64,000 nucleotides of DNA, from contig CBDAQM010000004.1 in the NCBI GenBank assembly GCA_965199095.1, forward strand, positions 434,001 through 498,000, written 5' to 3'. The translations under genes were made by a program, and so were the position numbers. The notes under the pieces were generated by a model. The model saw only the letters and a list, made by a program, of their open reading frames with translations. It searched no databases and was not told where the DNA came from. This document shows positions 9,383 to 17,445 of this stretch, piece after piece. The stretch's first letter is position 1. Each line of letters begins with the position of its first letter. The DNA is from LMUY01 sp965199095 (GTDB lineage Bacteria; Pseudomonadota; Alphaproteobacteria; Acetobacterales; Acetobacteraceae).

Positions 9383-9400
9383 CTGTCATAAACTTGCAAT
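9383..9400 (+). promoter_or_regulatory. Pho-box-like site upstream of the Ugp-type transporter operon
   Basis: The first half site is a perfect CTGTCAT (9383-9389), followed by AAAC and TTGCAAT (9394-9400). The first half and spacer match the alphaproteobacterial PHO box closely (CTGTCAT-AAAY-CTGTCAT); the second half matches at 4/7. It ends 36 nt before the ATG at 9437 and lies in the only real intergenic gap (78 nt) between the two transporter operons. This is the strongest of the three such sites in the island. Confidence 0.6.
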
Positions 9401-9436
9401 TGGGCAGTCGTTACGCAGATCGGTAGACAGCCGGGC

Positions 9437-10474
9437 ATGTCGTCCAACCAAGCAGTGACGGGGGCCGCTCTTCGGCTGGAGGGGCTGGTGAAGGCTTGGC
9501 CCGGCGGCCGGGCGCTGGACGGCGTCAGCCTGTTCGTTCCGGCCGGCCATTTCGCCATGCTGCTCGGACCCTCCGGCTGCGGCAAGTCGACCTGCCTTCG
9601 CATTGCGGCGGGGCTGGATTGGCCAGATGAGGGCCGGGTCGAGATCGACGGCCGCGACGTCACGCGGCTGCCGCCGGCGTCGCGGGGGATCGCGATGGTG
9701 TTCCAATCCTACGCGCTGTTCCCGCATCTGAGCGTGGCGGAGAACATCGTGTTCGGCCTGCGCGCCCGCCGCGTGCCCAAGCCGGAGCGGAGCCGTCGGC
9801 TCGCGGATGCCGCCGACATGCTTGGACTGACATCCCTGCTGGACCGCAAGCCCGCCCAACTCTCCGGCGGACAGCAGCAGCGCGTGGCCCTGGGCCGCGC
9901 CGTGGTGGCGGAGGCGCGGGTTTGCCTGATGGATGAGCCGCTCTCGAACCTCGACGCGCAACTGCGATCCGATATGCGGCGAGAGATCCTGGCGCTGCAG
10001 CGCAGGCTCGGCATGACGATGCTGTACGTGACGCACGACCAGACGGAAGCAATGGCGATGGCCGACCAGGTCGTGCTGCTGCGCGGCGGCCGGGTCGAGC
10101 AGGATGCCGCGCCTGCCGAGTTGTATGCCCGGCCGGCCACGCGGTTTGCCGCGGGGTTCGTGGGGACGCCGCCGATGAACCTGCTGCCCGCCGGCGCGCT
10201 GGGGCCAGCCATGGCCGCCGCGCAGACCGTTGGCGTCCGGCCCGAATCCGTGCGCCTGAATGGCGATGTTGCCGCGACGGTCGACGATATCGAGTATCTG
10301 GGCGCCGACACCAATGTCGGCCTGCGCGTGGCCGGCCACCGGCTGATTGCCCGGCTCCCCGGCCAGGTGGCGCTGGCGCCCGGCGACACGGTGGCCATCG
10401 GGGTCAAGCCCGGCGACCTGCATTTCTTCGACGAGGCCGGACGCCGGCTGCAATCCCACAGGGAGTTCGCATGA
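9437..10474 (+). CDS. ABC importer ATPase, UgpC/MalK-like (CUT1)
   Basis: A 345-residue ATPase with Walker A GPSGCGKST (44-52), signature LSGGQQQR, Walker B CLMDEPLSNLD and the H-loop VTHDQTEAMAMAD. A C-terminal TOBE/OB-fold regulatory region follows from about residue 240. This architecture fits UgpC, MalK and PotA relatives; the accompanying binding proteins point to the sugar/glycerol-phosphate class. Its gene is the first behind the Pho-box-like site and overlaps the next gene by ATGA at 10471. Confidence 0.88.
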   Translation: MSSNQAVTGAALRLEGLVKAWPGGRALDGVSLFVPAGHFAMLLGPSGCGKSTCLRIAAGLDWPDEGRVEIDGRDVTRLPPASRGIAMVFQSYALFPHLSVAENIVFGLRARRVPKPERSRRLADAADMLGLTSLLDRKPAQLSGGQQQRVALGRAVVAEARVCLMDEPLSNLDAQLRSDMRREILALQRRLGMTMLYVTHDQTEAMAMADQVVLLRGGRVEQDAAPAELYARPATRFAAGFVGTPPMNLLPAGALGPAMAAAQTVGVRPESVRLNGDVAATVDDIEYLGADTNVGLRVAGHRLIARLPGQVALAPGDTVAIGVKPGDLHFFDEAGRRLQSHREFA

Positions 10475-11739
10475 CACTGTCCCGCCGGCTGTTGCTCGGC
10501 AGCGCCCTCGCGGCCCCGGTCCTGGCGCGGCCGGCGATTCTGCACGCGCAGGGGCCGACCACGATCGACTTCCTGTTCCCCGTCGCGGTGGGAGGCCCGA
10601 TCACCAAGATCATCGACGGCTACGTGCAGGACTTCCAGCGGGAGCATGCTGGGATCACCGTGCGCCCGGTCTATTCCGGCAGCTATGTCGACACGCTGAC
10701 CAAGGCGCAGACCGCATTGAAGGCGGGCGAGAAGCCGACCATCGCGGTCCTGCTGTCGACAGACGCCTACACGCTGATCGATGACGACCACATCGTGCCG
10801 TTCGACACGCTGCCCGGCGGCGGCGCCTGGCTGGATGCGTTCTACCCGGCCTTCCGCCGCAACACGCAGATCGGGGGCCATGATTGGGGCGTGCCGTTCC
10901 AGCGCTCCACGATCGTCATGTACTATAACCAGGACCTGTTCCGGGCCGCCGGCCTGGATCCGGATCGGCCGCCTGCGACCTGGACAGAGAACGCCGACAT
11001 GGCCGCCAAGCTCGCGCAGAAGGGCACGCGCTGGGGGATCGAAATCCCCGCCACCGGTTTCACCTACTGGTTGTTCCAGGCGCTGGTTGCCGAGGCAGGG
11101 GGCGAGTTGGCGAACGCCGACGGCACCGCCGTGACCTACGATACCCCGGCCAGTCGCCGGGCGCTGCGCTACTGGTTGGACCTGCAGAAAAGCGGCGCGG
11201 CGCCGCCTGGCCTGGTCGAATGGGGTACGACGCCGCGCGATTTCCTGGAAGGCCGCTCGGCCATGGTCTGGACCACAACCGGCAATCTTTCCAACATCCG
11301 GACCAATGCGTCGTTCCCGTTCGGGGTGGCCATGCTGCCCGCCGACCAGCGCCGTGGCAGCCCGACCGGCGGCGGCAATTTCTATCTGTTCAAGGCGGCG
11401 AGCCCGCAGCAGCAGGTGGCCAGCCTGACGTTCCTGCAATGGCTCACCAGCCCGGCGCGTGCCGCCCAGTGGGGCATCGACACCGGTTACGTTGCGACGC
11501 GGCCCGATGCCTGGGACATCCCGGCGATGCAGGCGTATGTCGAACGGTTTCCGCCCGCCGCGGTGGCGCGGGACCAGTTGCAATACGCCGTGCCGGAACT
11601 GTCCACCCACGACAACCAGCGGGTGACCGAGGCGCTCAACGTCGCCTTGCAATCCGCGCTGACCGGCAAGGCCGAGCCGGACCAGGCATTGGCCGACGCG
11701 CAGGCAACCGGCACCCGCCTGCTGAAGGGGTTCAACTGA
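10471..11739 (+). CDS. ABC importer substrate-binding protein, UgpB-like (copy 1)
   Basis: A 422-residue SBP_bac_1-type periplasmic protein. It has a twin-arginine-type leader (MTLSRRLLLGSALAAPVLAR) and family landmarks such as WGVPFQRSTIVMYYNQDLFRAAG, the TWTENADMA segment and GGGNFYLFKAASPQQQ. UgpB, which binds glycerol-3-phosphate and glycerophosphodiesters, shares the PFQ/S..YYN and GGG.. patterns, so an organophosphate ligand is plausible; other SBP_bac_1 ligands (sugars) cannot be excluded. Its stop shares one base with the start of the paralogous copy at 11739. Confidence 0.85.
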   Translation: MTLSRRLLLGSALAAPVLARPAILHAQGPTTIDFLFPVAVGGPITKIIDGYVQDFQREHAGITVRPVYSGSYVDTLTKAQTALKAGEKPTIAVLLSTDAYTLIDDDHIVPFDTLPGGGAWLDAFYPAFRRNTQIGGHDWGVPFQRSTIVMYYNQDLFRAAGLDPDRPPATWTENADMAAKLAQKGTRWGIEIPATGFTYWLFQALVAEAGGELANADGTAVTYDTPASRRALRYWLDLQKSGAAPPGLVEWGTTPRDFLEGRSAMVWTTTGNLSNIRTNASFPFGVAMLPADQRRGSPTGGGNFYLFKAASPQQQVASLTFLQWLTSPARAAQWGIDTGYVATRPDAWDIPAMQAYVERFPPAAVARDQLQYAVPELSTHDNQRVTEALNVALQSALTGKAEPDQALADAQATGTRLLKGFN

Positions 11740-13016
11740 TGCTTCGACGCAGTTTGCTTGCCACCGGCGCCGCCGCATTGGCCGCGCCCGCCATCGTCCG
11801 GGCGCAGACCGCGCCGGCGCTTACGTTCTATTACCCGATCGCGGTCGGTGGCCCGTTGCAGGCGGTGATCGACGGCTACTGTGCGGATTATCGCCAGGCC
11901 ACGGGCGTCACGGTCAACCCGGTCTATGCCGGCACCTACGGGGAGGCGCTGACCAAGGCCACCACGTCCATCCACGCCGGCCAGGGCCCGCATTTTGCCG
12001 TGCTGCTGGCTGCCGAGATGCACAGCCTGCAGGATGCCGGCATTCTGGTCAGCCTGGACGAGATCGGCGGCGAGGGGCTGGCCGAGTGGACGGGCAGCTT
12101 CTATCCCGCCTTCATGGCCAACAGCCATGTCGACGGTAAGACCTGGTCGGTGCCGTTCCAGCGCTCCACGATGATCGCGTACTACAACAAGCAGGCTTTC
12201 GAAGCGGCCAAGCTGGACCCTGAGGCATTCCCTAAGACCTGGGATGAGCTGTGGCGCGTCGCGCACACGCTCACCCTGACGGAGGCGGGGCGGGTGTCGC
12301 GCTGGGGCATCAAAATTGCCGGCGACCTCGGCAACGCACAATGGACGTTCGGCGCGCTGGCCAACCAGGCCGGCCAGGTCCTGATGAACGAGGCGGGGAC
12401 GGAGACCTATTTCAACGCAGCGAAATCGATCGAGGCGCTGACCTATTGGCGCGACCTGGCCACGGTCGCCGGCGCCACGCCGCCGGGCATCTCGGCCTGG
12501 CCGACCCTGTCGCCCGACTTTCTCGAGGGCAACGTCGCGATCATCTGGCACACCACGGGCAACCTCACCAATTTGCGCAGCAAGGCCGGGTTTCCGTTCG
12601 GCGTCGCCGGCGTGCCGGGCAAGGACGCGCCGCGGACCGTGGTCGGCGGCGGAAACATCTATTTCTTCAAGCATGCCAGCGAGGCGGAGCGGCAAGCCAG
12701 CCTGCGCTTCGTACGGTGGCTGACAGCGCCGGAGCGGGCCGCCGACTGGTCGATCAAGACCGGCTACATCGCCAGCAGCCCGGCCGCCTACGACACCCCG
12801 CTGCTGAAGGCCTATCTGGAAAAAGTACCGGACGCTGCCGTCGCGCGGAACTTCCTGCCCGTGGCCACCGGGGAGCTGTCGACCTTCGAGAACCAGCGCA
12901 TCCAAAAGGCCCTCACCGACCAGATCCAGAACGTGCTGAACGGATCCAAGCAGCCGGCCGCCGCGATGCAGGAGGCCCAGGCCGACAGCACCCGCATCCT
13001 CCGCCCCTTTCAGTAG
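11739..13016 (+). CDS. ABC importer substrate-binding protein, UgpB-like (copy 2)
   Basis: A 425-residue paralogue of the preceding protein. Both begin with a YP/FP-IAVGGP-type segment and share VPFQRST.. YYN, the GNLTNLRSKAGFPFGVA region and a GGGNIYFFK motif. The leader (MLRRSLLATGAAALAAPAIVRAQ) is again twin-arginine-like. I start it at ATG 11739, which overlaps the upstream TGA by one base; the reading frame is open further upstream but inside the other gene. The next gene starts immediately after its stop with no gap. Two binding proteins feeding one permease pair suggests widened ligand range. Confidence 0.85.
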   Translation: MLRRSLLATGAAALAAPAIVRAQTAPALTFYYPIAVGGPLQAVIDGYCADYRQATGVTVNPVYAGTYGEALTKATTSIHAGQGPHFAVLLAAEMHSLQDAGILVSLDEIGGEGLAEWTGSFYPAFMANSHVDGKTWSVPFQRSTMIAYYNKQAFEAAKLDPEAFPKTWDELWRVAHTLTLTEAGRVSRWGIKIAGDLGNAQWTFGALANQAGQVLMNEAGTETYFNAAKSIEALTYWRDLATVAGATPPGISAWPTLSPDFLEGNVAIIWHTTGNLTNLRSKAGFPFGVAGVPGKDAPRTVVGGGNIYFFKHASEAERQASLRFVRWLTAPERAADWSIKTGYIASSPAAYDTPLLKAYLEKVPDAAVARNFLPVATGELSTFENQRIQKALTDQIQNVLNGSKQPAAAMQEAQADSTRILRPFQ

Positions 13017-13886
13017 ATGCGGCGGGAGGCCGTTCAGGCCTGGTTGCTGCTGCTGCCAGCCCTGGTCATGCTGGTGGCCTTCACGCACTGGCCCGCGTTG
13101 CTGACCGCCATCGACAGCGTGTTCTCCACGCCCCATGGGGCGCGGCAGGCCCATTTCGTCGGCGACGCGAACTATGCCGGATTGCTGGACGACCCCGTGT
13201 TCTGGCAGGCGCTGCGCAACAACGCCGTGTACGCCATCGTCACCATCCCGGCCTCGGTGGTGCTGTCATTGACGATGGCGCTCGCGGTCAACCGCGCTAT
13301 TCCCGGACGCGGGCTGCTGCGCATGGCGTATTTCCTGCCGACAGTCCTGCCGATGATCGCCGTCGCCAATTTGTGGCTGTTCTTCTACACGCCGGATTAC
13401 GGGTTGCTGGACCAGGTGTTCGGGCAGTTCGGGCTTGGCCGGCACAACTGGCTCGGCGACCCGGCGCTGGCGCTGCCCTCGCTCATGGTGGTGGCGGTGT
13501 GGAAGGAGGCGGGGTTCTTCATGATCTTCTATCTCGCCGCCTTGCAGGGCATGTCGCCGGTGCTGCGTGATGCCGGCGCCTTGGAAGGGGCAGGGCAATG
13601 GTATTTCTTCCGCCGGGTCACGCTGCCGCTGCTGATGCCGACCACGCTGTTCGTGCTGGTGAACGCCGTGGTGAACGCGTTCCGGCTGGTGGACCATGTG
13701 ATCGTGATGACGCATGGCGGCCCGGCCAACGCGACCACCCTCCTGCTCTACTATATCTATGAAACCGGGTTCCGCTTCTCGGACACTGCGACGGCGGCGA
13801 CCTTGACCATCGTGCTGCTGCTGATCCTGGGATTGCTCGCCGGCATCCAATTCGGCGTGCTGGGCCGGCGCGTGCACTACCAATGA
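13017..13886 (+). CDS. ABC importer permease, UgpA-like
   Basis: A 289-residue membrane protein of the sugar/glycerol-phosphate permease class. The N-terminus AWLLLLPALVMLVAFTHWPAL followed by an ..F.GDANYAGLLDDPVFWQAL.N segment is typical of UgpA/MalF relatives. Six hydrophobic helices are visible and the EAA loop is DAGALEGAGQWYFFRRVTLP. It begins directly after the previous stop (13014-13016) and ends with a 4-nt ATGA overlap into the partner permease. Confidence 0.9.
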   Translation: MRREAVQAWLLLLPALVMLVAFTHWPALLTAIDSVFSTPHGARQAHFVGDANYAGLLDDPVFWQALRNNAVYAIVTIPASVVLSLTMALAVNRAIPGRGLLRMAYFLPTVLPMIAVANLWLFFYTPDYGLLDQVFGQFGLGRHNWLGDPALALPSLMVVAVWKEAGFFMIFYLAALQGMSPVLRDAGALEGAGQWYFFRRVTLPLLMPTTLFVLVNAVVNAFRLVDHVIVMTHGGPANATTLLLYYIYETGFRFSDTATAATLTIVLLLILGLLAGIQFGVLGRRVHYQ

Positions 13887-14692
13887 CAGGCCGGGCAGGC
13901 CCGCTGGTCACTGCCGGCGCCTGGCTGCTCGGGCTGCTATGGCTGCTGCCGCTGCTGTATGCCGTGTGGGCGGCGATCCACCCCGCCGCCTTCGCCACCC
14001 GGTTCGTGCCGTTTGCCCCGCTGACGGCCGCCAATTTTGTCACCGCATGGCAGGCGGCGCCGTTTCCGCGCTACCTGCTGAACACCGTGCTGCTGGTGAC
14101 TGGGATACTGGTTGCGCAATTCGTCCTGTGCACGCCCGCGGCCTACGCGTTTGCCCGTATGCGTTTCCCGGGCAGGGAGGTCGTGTTTGCGCTCGTGCTG
14201 GTTCAACTGATGGTGGCGCCGGACGTGCTGCTGGTCGCCAACTACACGACGGTGGCGCGGCTGGGCCTGGCGGACACGATCCCCGGCATCGCACTACCCT
14301 ACTTAGGCTCCGCCTTCGGCATCTTCCTGCTGCGCCAGACATTCCGGCAAGTCCCGTGGGAACTGGACGATGCCGCCCAACTAGAAGGTGCGGGGTTGCT
14401 GACGCGGCTCTGGCGCGTCTACGTGCCGCTGGCGCGCCCGATCTACGTCGCCTACGGGCTGGTGTCGATCAGCTTCCACTGGAACAACTTCCTCTGGCCG
14501 CTGGTTGTGGCGGACTCGGTGAGCACACGGCCGTTGACCGTCGGGCTGGCCGTGTTCGCCTCCACCGAGCAGGGCGTCGACTGGTCGGTGATCAGCGCCG
14601 CGACGATCATGACGGCCGCGCCGTTGCTGGTCGCCTTCCTGATTTTCCAGCGGCAGTTCATCCAGAGCTTCATGCGGGCTGGCGTTCGTTAA
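13883..14692 (+). CDS. ABC importer permease, UgpE-like
   Basis: A 269-residue membrane protein and partner of the UgpA-like permease. It shows the expected short N-terminal tail, a first helix (AWLLGLLWLLPLLYAVWAAI), then helices around the NTVLLVTGILVAQFVLCTPAAYAFARM segment, and an EAA loop (DDAAQLEGAGLLTRLWRVYVPLARP). The C-terminal IFQRQFIQSFMRAGVR is the usual UgpE/MalG tail. It is the last gene of the second unit, and converges on the phn genes with only 49 nt between stops. Confidence 0.9.
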   Translation: MTGRAGPLVTAGAWLLGLLWLLPLLYAVWAAIHPAAFATRFVPFAPLTAANFVTAWQAAPFPRYLLNTVLLVTGILVAQFVLCTPAAYAFARMRFPGREVVFALVLVQLMVAPDVLLVANYTTVARLGLADTIPGIALPYLGSAFGIFLLRQTFRQVPWELDDAAQLEGAGLLTRLWRVYVPLARPIYVAYGLVSISFHWNNFLWPLVVADSVSTRPLTVGLAVFASTEQGVDWSVISAATIMTAAPLLVAFLIFQRQFIQSFMRAGVR

Positions 14693-14731
14693 CGGTCAAC
14701 CACTTCCTGCCACGCACTGGCTATCGGCTAT

Positions 14732-14753
14732 CGCGCCAGCCTCAACTGGCGCG
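14732..14753. terminator. Hairpin shared by two convergent transporter operons
   Basis: CGCGCCAG (14732-14739) and CTGGCGCG (14746-14753) form a perfect 8-bp stem around a 6-nt loop. It lies between the UgpE-like stop and the phnE stop, covering the phnE stop codon itself. There is no T-tract on either side, so it would act as a weak or Rho-assisted bidirectional terminator. Confidence 0.5.
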
Positions 14754-15590
14754 GCGTCCGATGATCGCCAGGCGCAGCCGGCGCGACAGCAGGTCGATGG
14801 CCGCCACCGTCACCAGCACCATCAGGATCAGGAACGCCACCTGTTGCCATTCCAGCACCCGGATTTGTTCATACAGGTGCAGCCCGATCCCGCCGGCGCC
14901 GACGATGCCGATGATGGTGGCGGAGCGCGTGTTGGATTCGAAGAAATACAGCAACTGGCTCGCGAACACCGGCAGCACCTGCGGCACGATGCCGAACCGG
15001 ATCGCCAGCAGCGGTCCGCCGCCGCTGGACAGCACCCCGTCCACCGCCTTGCGGTCCGCCGTTTCGATCGCCTCCGACATCAGCTTGGCGAGCGCGCCGC
15101 AATCCGAGCAGGCGATGGCGAGCGCCCCGGCGAACGGGCCAAGCCCGACCACGTCGATCCAGATCAAGGCCCATATCAGCACGTCGATGCTGCGCACCGT
15201 GTCCAGGCTGCGCCGGGTCAGCGCGTGCACCAGGCGGTTGGCCACCACGTTGCGGGCGGCCAGGAAGCCGAACGGCAGGCTGAGCAAGCCGGCCAGCAGC
15301 GTGCCCAGGAAGGCAATCGACAGCGTCTGCCCCAGCGCATCAAGGTAGAGCCAGAAATGCCCCCCGGTGCTCGGCGGCAGCATCAACGCGATGATGGCGC
15401 CCAGCGAACCGAGCCCCTGCCAGATCCGCACGGGTGAGATGTCCAGCACCACCAGGCCCAGGCCATACAGCGCCAGGCCAGCCCCCGCCGCCAGCAGGGT
15501 CACGGCGCCCCCGCCGCGCCGGGTCAGGACCCCGGCGTGCCGCGCCTCCACCCCCGCCTGGTCCGCCAGGAACGCGGCCCGCATGGTCAC
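14742..15590 (-). CDS. phnE: Phosphonate ABC importer permease PhnE (second copy)
   Basis: A 282-residue inner-membrane permease. The diagnostic PhnE pattern near the C-terminus, IVGAGGIGLHLYEQI, is present together with an AARNV segment after the second helix and a SNTRSATIIG stretch. I use GTG 15590, which overlaps the upstream stop as GTGA; ATG 15584 two codons later is the alternative. With the copy at 15587 it would form a heterodimeric channel, as in other systems with paired PhnE genes. Confidence 0.88.
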   Translation of the reverse strand: MTMRAAFLADQAGVEARHAGVLTRRGGGAVTLLAAGAGLALYGLGLVVLDISPVRIWQGLGSLGAIIALMLPPSTGGHFWLYLDALGQTLSIAFLGTLLAGLLSLPFGFLAARNVVANRLVHALTRRSLDTVRSIDVLIWALIWIDVVGLGPFAGALAIACSDCGALAKLMSEAIETADRKAVDGVLSSGGGPLLAIRFGIVPQVLPVFASQLLYFFESNTRSATIIGIVGAGGIGLHLYEQIRVLEWQQVAFLILMVLVTVAAIDLLSRRLRLAIIGRRAS

Positions 15591-16456
15591 GTGCGCAACA
15601 TCCGGTGGCGCAGCCATTCGGACAGCATGTCCAGGATCATCACGCAGGCCAATAGCATGAGCAGGATGGCGCTGACGTCGGAGTAGTGGAATTGACGGAT
15701 GGCGATGATCAGCTCCTGCCCGATCCCGCCCGCCCCCACGAAGCCGATGACCGCGGCGCCGCGGACGTTCACCTCCAGCCGCAGCAGCGTGTAGCTGGCG
15801 ATGTTGGACAGCACCTGCGGCATCACGCCGAAGCGCATCTGTGCCAGCCAGGTGCCGCCGGCGCCCTGCACGCCTTCCACCGGACGCATGTCGATGGCCT
15901 CGATCACCTCGGCGAACAGCTTGCCCAGCGTGCCGGCGGTGTGCAGCGTGATCGCGAGCACGCCGGGCAACGGGCCAAGCCCGAACGCCACGACGAAGAT
16001 CAGTGCGAAGACGATGTCCGGGACGGTGCGGTCGAACTCCATCACGCGAACGGCTGCGAAGCGCAACAGGGGGGAGCGGCTGGTGTTGCGACTGCCGAGG
16101 AAAGCGCCCACCAGGCCCAGCGCCGCCCCGGTCACGGTGCCGACATAGGCGATCAGCAGCGTCTGCCCCAGCAGGATGCTCCAGCGGCGCAGACCCCAGA
16201 ACCAGTATCCCGGGTCCGTCCACACGCGCGACCCGGTGTCCAGTTGCGTCAGCCGGTCGAAGTAGCTGCCGAAACCGCCGATATTGTCCCAGAACACCCC
16301 GGGCCGCACTTCCGCCCCGATGGCCGATAGCCCGGTCGCGATGGCGAGCAGGGCCAGCCCAGCCAGGACCACGCGGCGCCGGGCCGCGATGCTCTGCGCA
16401 TAGCCATCCAGCAGCGGCCGAAGCTGCTGGTCGGGCAACATGGGCAGGTGATGCAC
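15587..16456 (-). CDS. phnE: Phosphonate ABC importer permease PhnE (first copy)
   Basis: A 289-residue membrane protein with the PhnE signatures FLGSRNTSRSPLL after helix 2, RTVPDIVFALIFVVAFGLGPLPG in the middle, and GFVGAGGIGQELIIAI near the end. It begins 22 nt after phnD and overlaps the second phnE by 4 nt. The long stretch (about residues 50-90) between the first two helices is expected for this family. Confidence 0.9.
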   Translation of the reverse strand: MHHLPMLPDQQLRPLLDGYAQSIAARRRVVLAGLALLAIATGLSAIGAEVRPGVFWDNIGGFGSYFDRLTQLDTGSRVWTDPGYWFWGLRRWSILLGQTLLIAYVGTVTGAALGLVGAFLGSRNTSRSPLLRFAAVRVMEFDRTVPDIVFALIFVVAFGLGPLPGVLAITLHTAGTLGKLFAEVIEAIDMRPVEGVQGAGGTWLAQMRFGVMPQVLSNIASYTLLRLEVNVRGAAVIGFVGAGGIGQELIIAIRQFHYSDVSAILLMLLACVMILDMLSEWLRHRMLRT

Positions 16457-16478
16457 CGCAGCCAGCCTCCGGCTAGGA

Positions 16479-17426
16479 TCAGCCGTTCTGCTTGCGCAGC
16501 CGGTCGACGAAGGTGATCAGCTTGATCGTGTCGTCGTAGGCCGCGTTGTCGGTGGGCTGCCACGGACGGTTCTTGCCGTCCGACAGGCGGTCGAACGCGG
16601 CCTTGTCGTTCTTCGCCGCGTCCAGATAGGCGGTGCGGATCGCCGCCTTCAGGTCCTCCGGCAGGTTGTCCAGGTAGGCGGTCGGCGAGTTGATGATCAG
16701 GTCCGACTTCAGGATGATGCGGAAATCGTTCACGGTGGCCGGCTTGCCGTCGGCCTGCTTGACCATGCCCTTGTCCAGCATGCGCGTCAGGTTGCTGTCG
16801 TCCGGCGCGTTCCACCAGTTGGCGCAGACCTGGACGGTACCCTGTTGCAGCGCCAGCACCGCGTTCTCGTGGCTGCCGGTGATCAGCACCTTGGAGAAGA
16901 ACTGCTCGGCGTTGATGCCCCGCTTGTTCAGCGCGAACAGCGGCATGTTGTAGCCGGAGGTGGAGTTCGGGTCGACCAGGCCGATCGCCTTGCCCTTCAG
17001 CTCCTGGATGTCCTTGTACGGGCTGTCCGCCTTGACGTAGAACACCGAGTAGTAGCCCTTCGACCCGTCGCTGTTCACGTCGATGACGAAGGCGGTGGTC
17101 TTGACGCCGGTCAGGAGCGCCCGGGCGAAGGAGGCCGGGCCGTAATAGCCGATATGGATGTTTCCGGCGCGCTGCCCTTCGATGACGGCGGCGTAGTCGT
17201 TGGCGACGCGCAGCGTCACCTTGGTGCCCAACTGCTTGGTGAGGTAGGCGGTGAACGGCGCATAGCGGTCGGTCACGCCGGAGGCGTTTTCCGCCGGGAC
17301 GACGGCGAACACCAGCTCGGGGTAGGCTTGTTTGTAGGACTGTGCGCGGGCGGTGGGGGCAAGGGCGGCGATCGCGGTGCTGCCCGCGATACCGGCCAGC
17401 AGGGTGCGGCGGTCGATCATGTTCAC
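16479..17426 (-). CDS. phnD: Phosphonate-binding periplasmic protein PhnD
   Basis: A 315-residue binding protein with a twin-arginine-type leader (MIDRRTLLAGIAGSTAIAAL, cleavage near ARAQ). PhnD landmarks are the YAPFTAYLTKQLG segment, VANDYAAVIEGQRAG.IHIGYYGPASFA, and GLVDPNSTSGYNMP, where the serine/threonine residues bind the phosphonate group in characterised PhnD. The order phnC-phnD-phnE-phnE on the minus strand is a standard phosphonate importer. The precise phosphonate is unknown. Confidence 0.92.
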   Translation of the reverse strand: MNMIDRRTLLAGIAGSTAIAALAPTARAQSYKQAYPELVFAVVPAENASGVTDRYAPFTAYLTKQLGTKVTLRVANDYAAVIEGQRAGNIHIGYYGPASFARALLTGVKTTAFVIDVNSDGSKGYYSVFYVKADSPYKDIQELKGKAIGLVDPNSTSGYNMPLFALNKRGINAEQFFSKVLITGSHENAVLALQQGTVQVCANWWNAPDDSNLTRMLDKGMVKQADGKPATVNDFRIILKSDLIINSPTAYLDNLPEDLKAAIRTAYLDAAKNDKAAFDRLSDGKNRPWQPTDNAAYDDTIKLITFVDRLRKQNG

Positions 17427-17445
17427 TCCGTCAGGTTGTAAAAGG

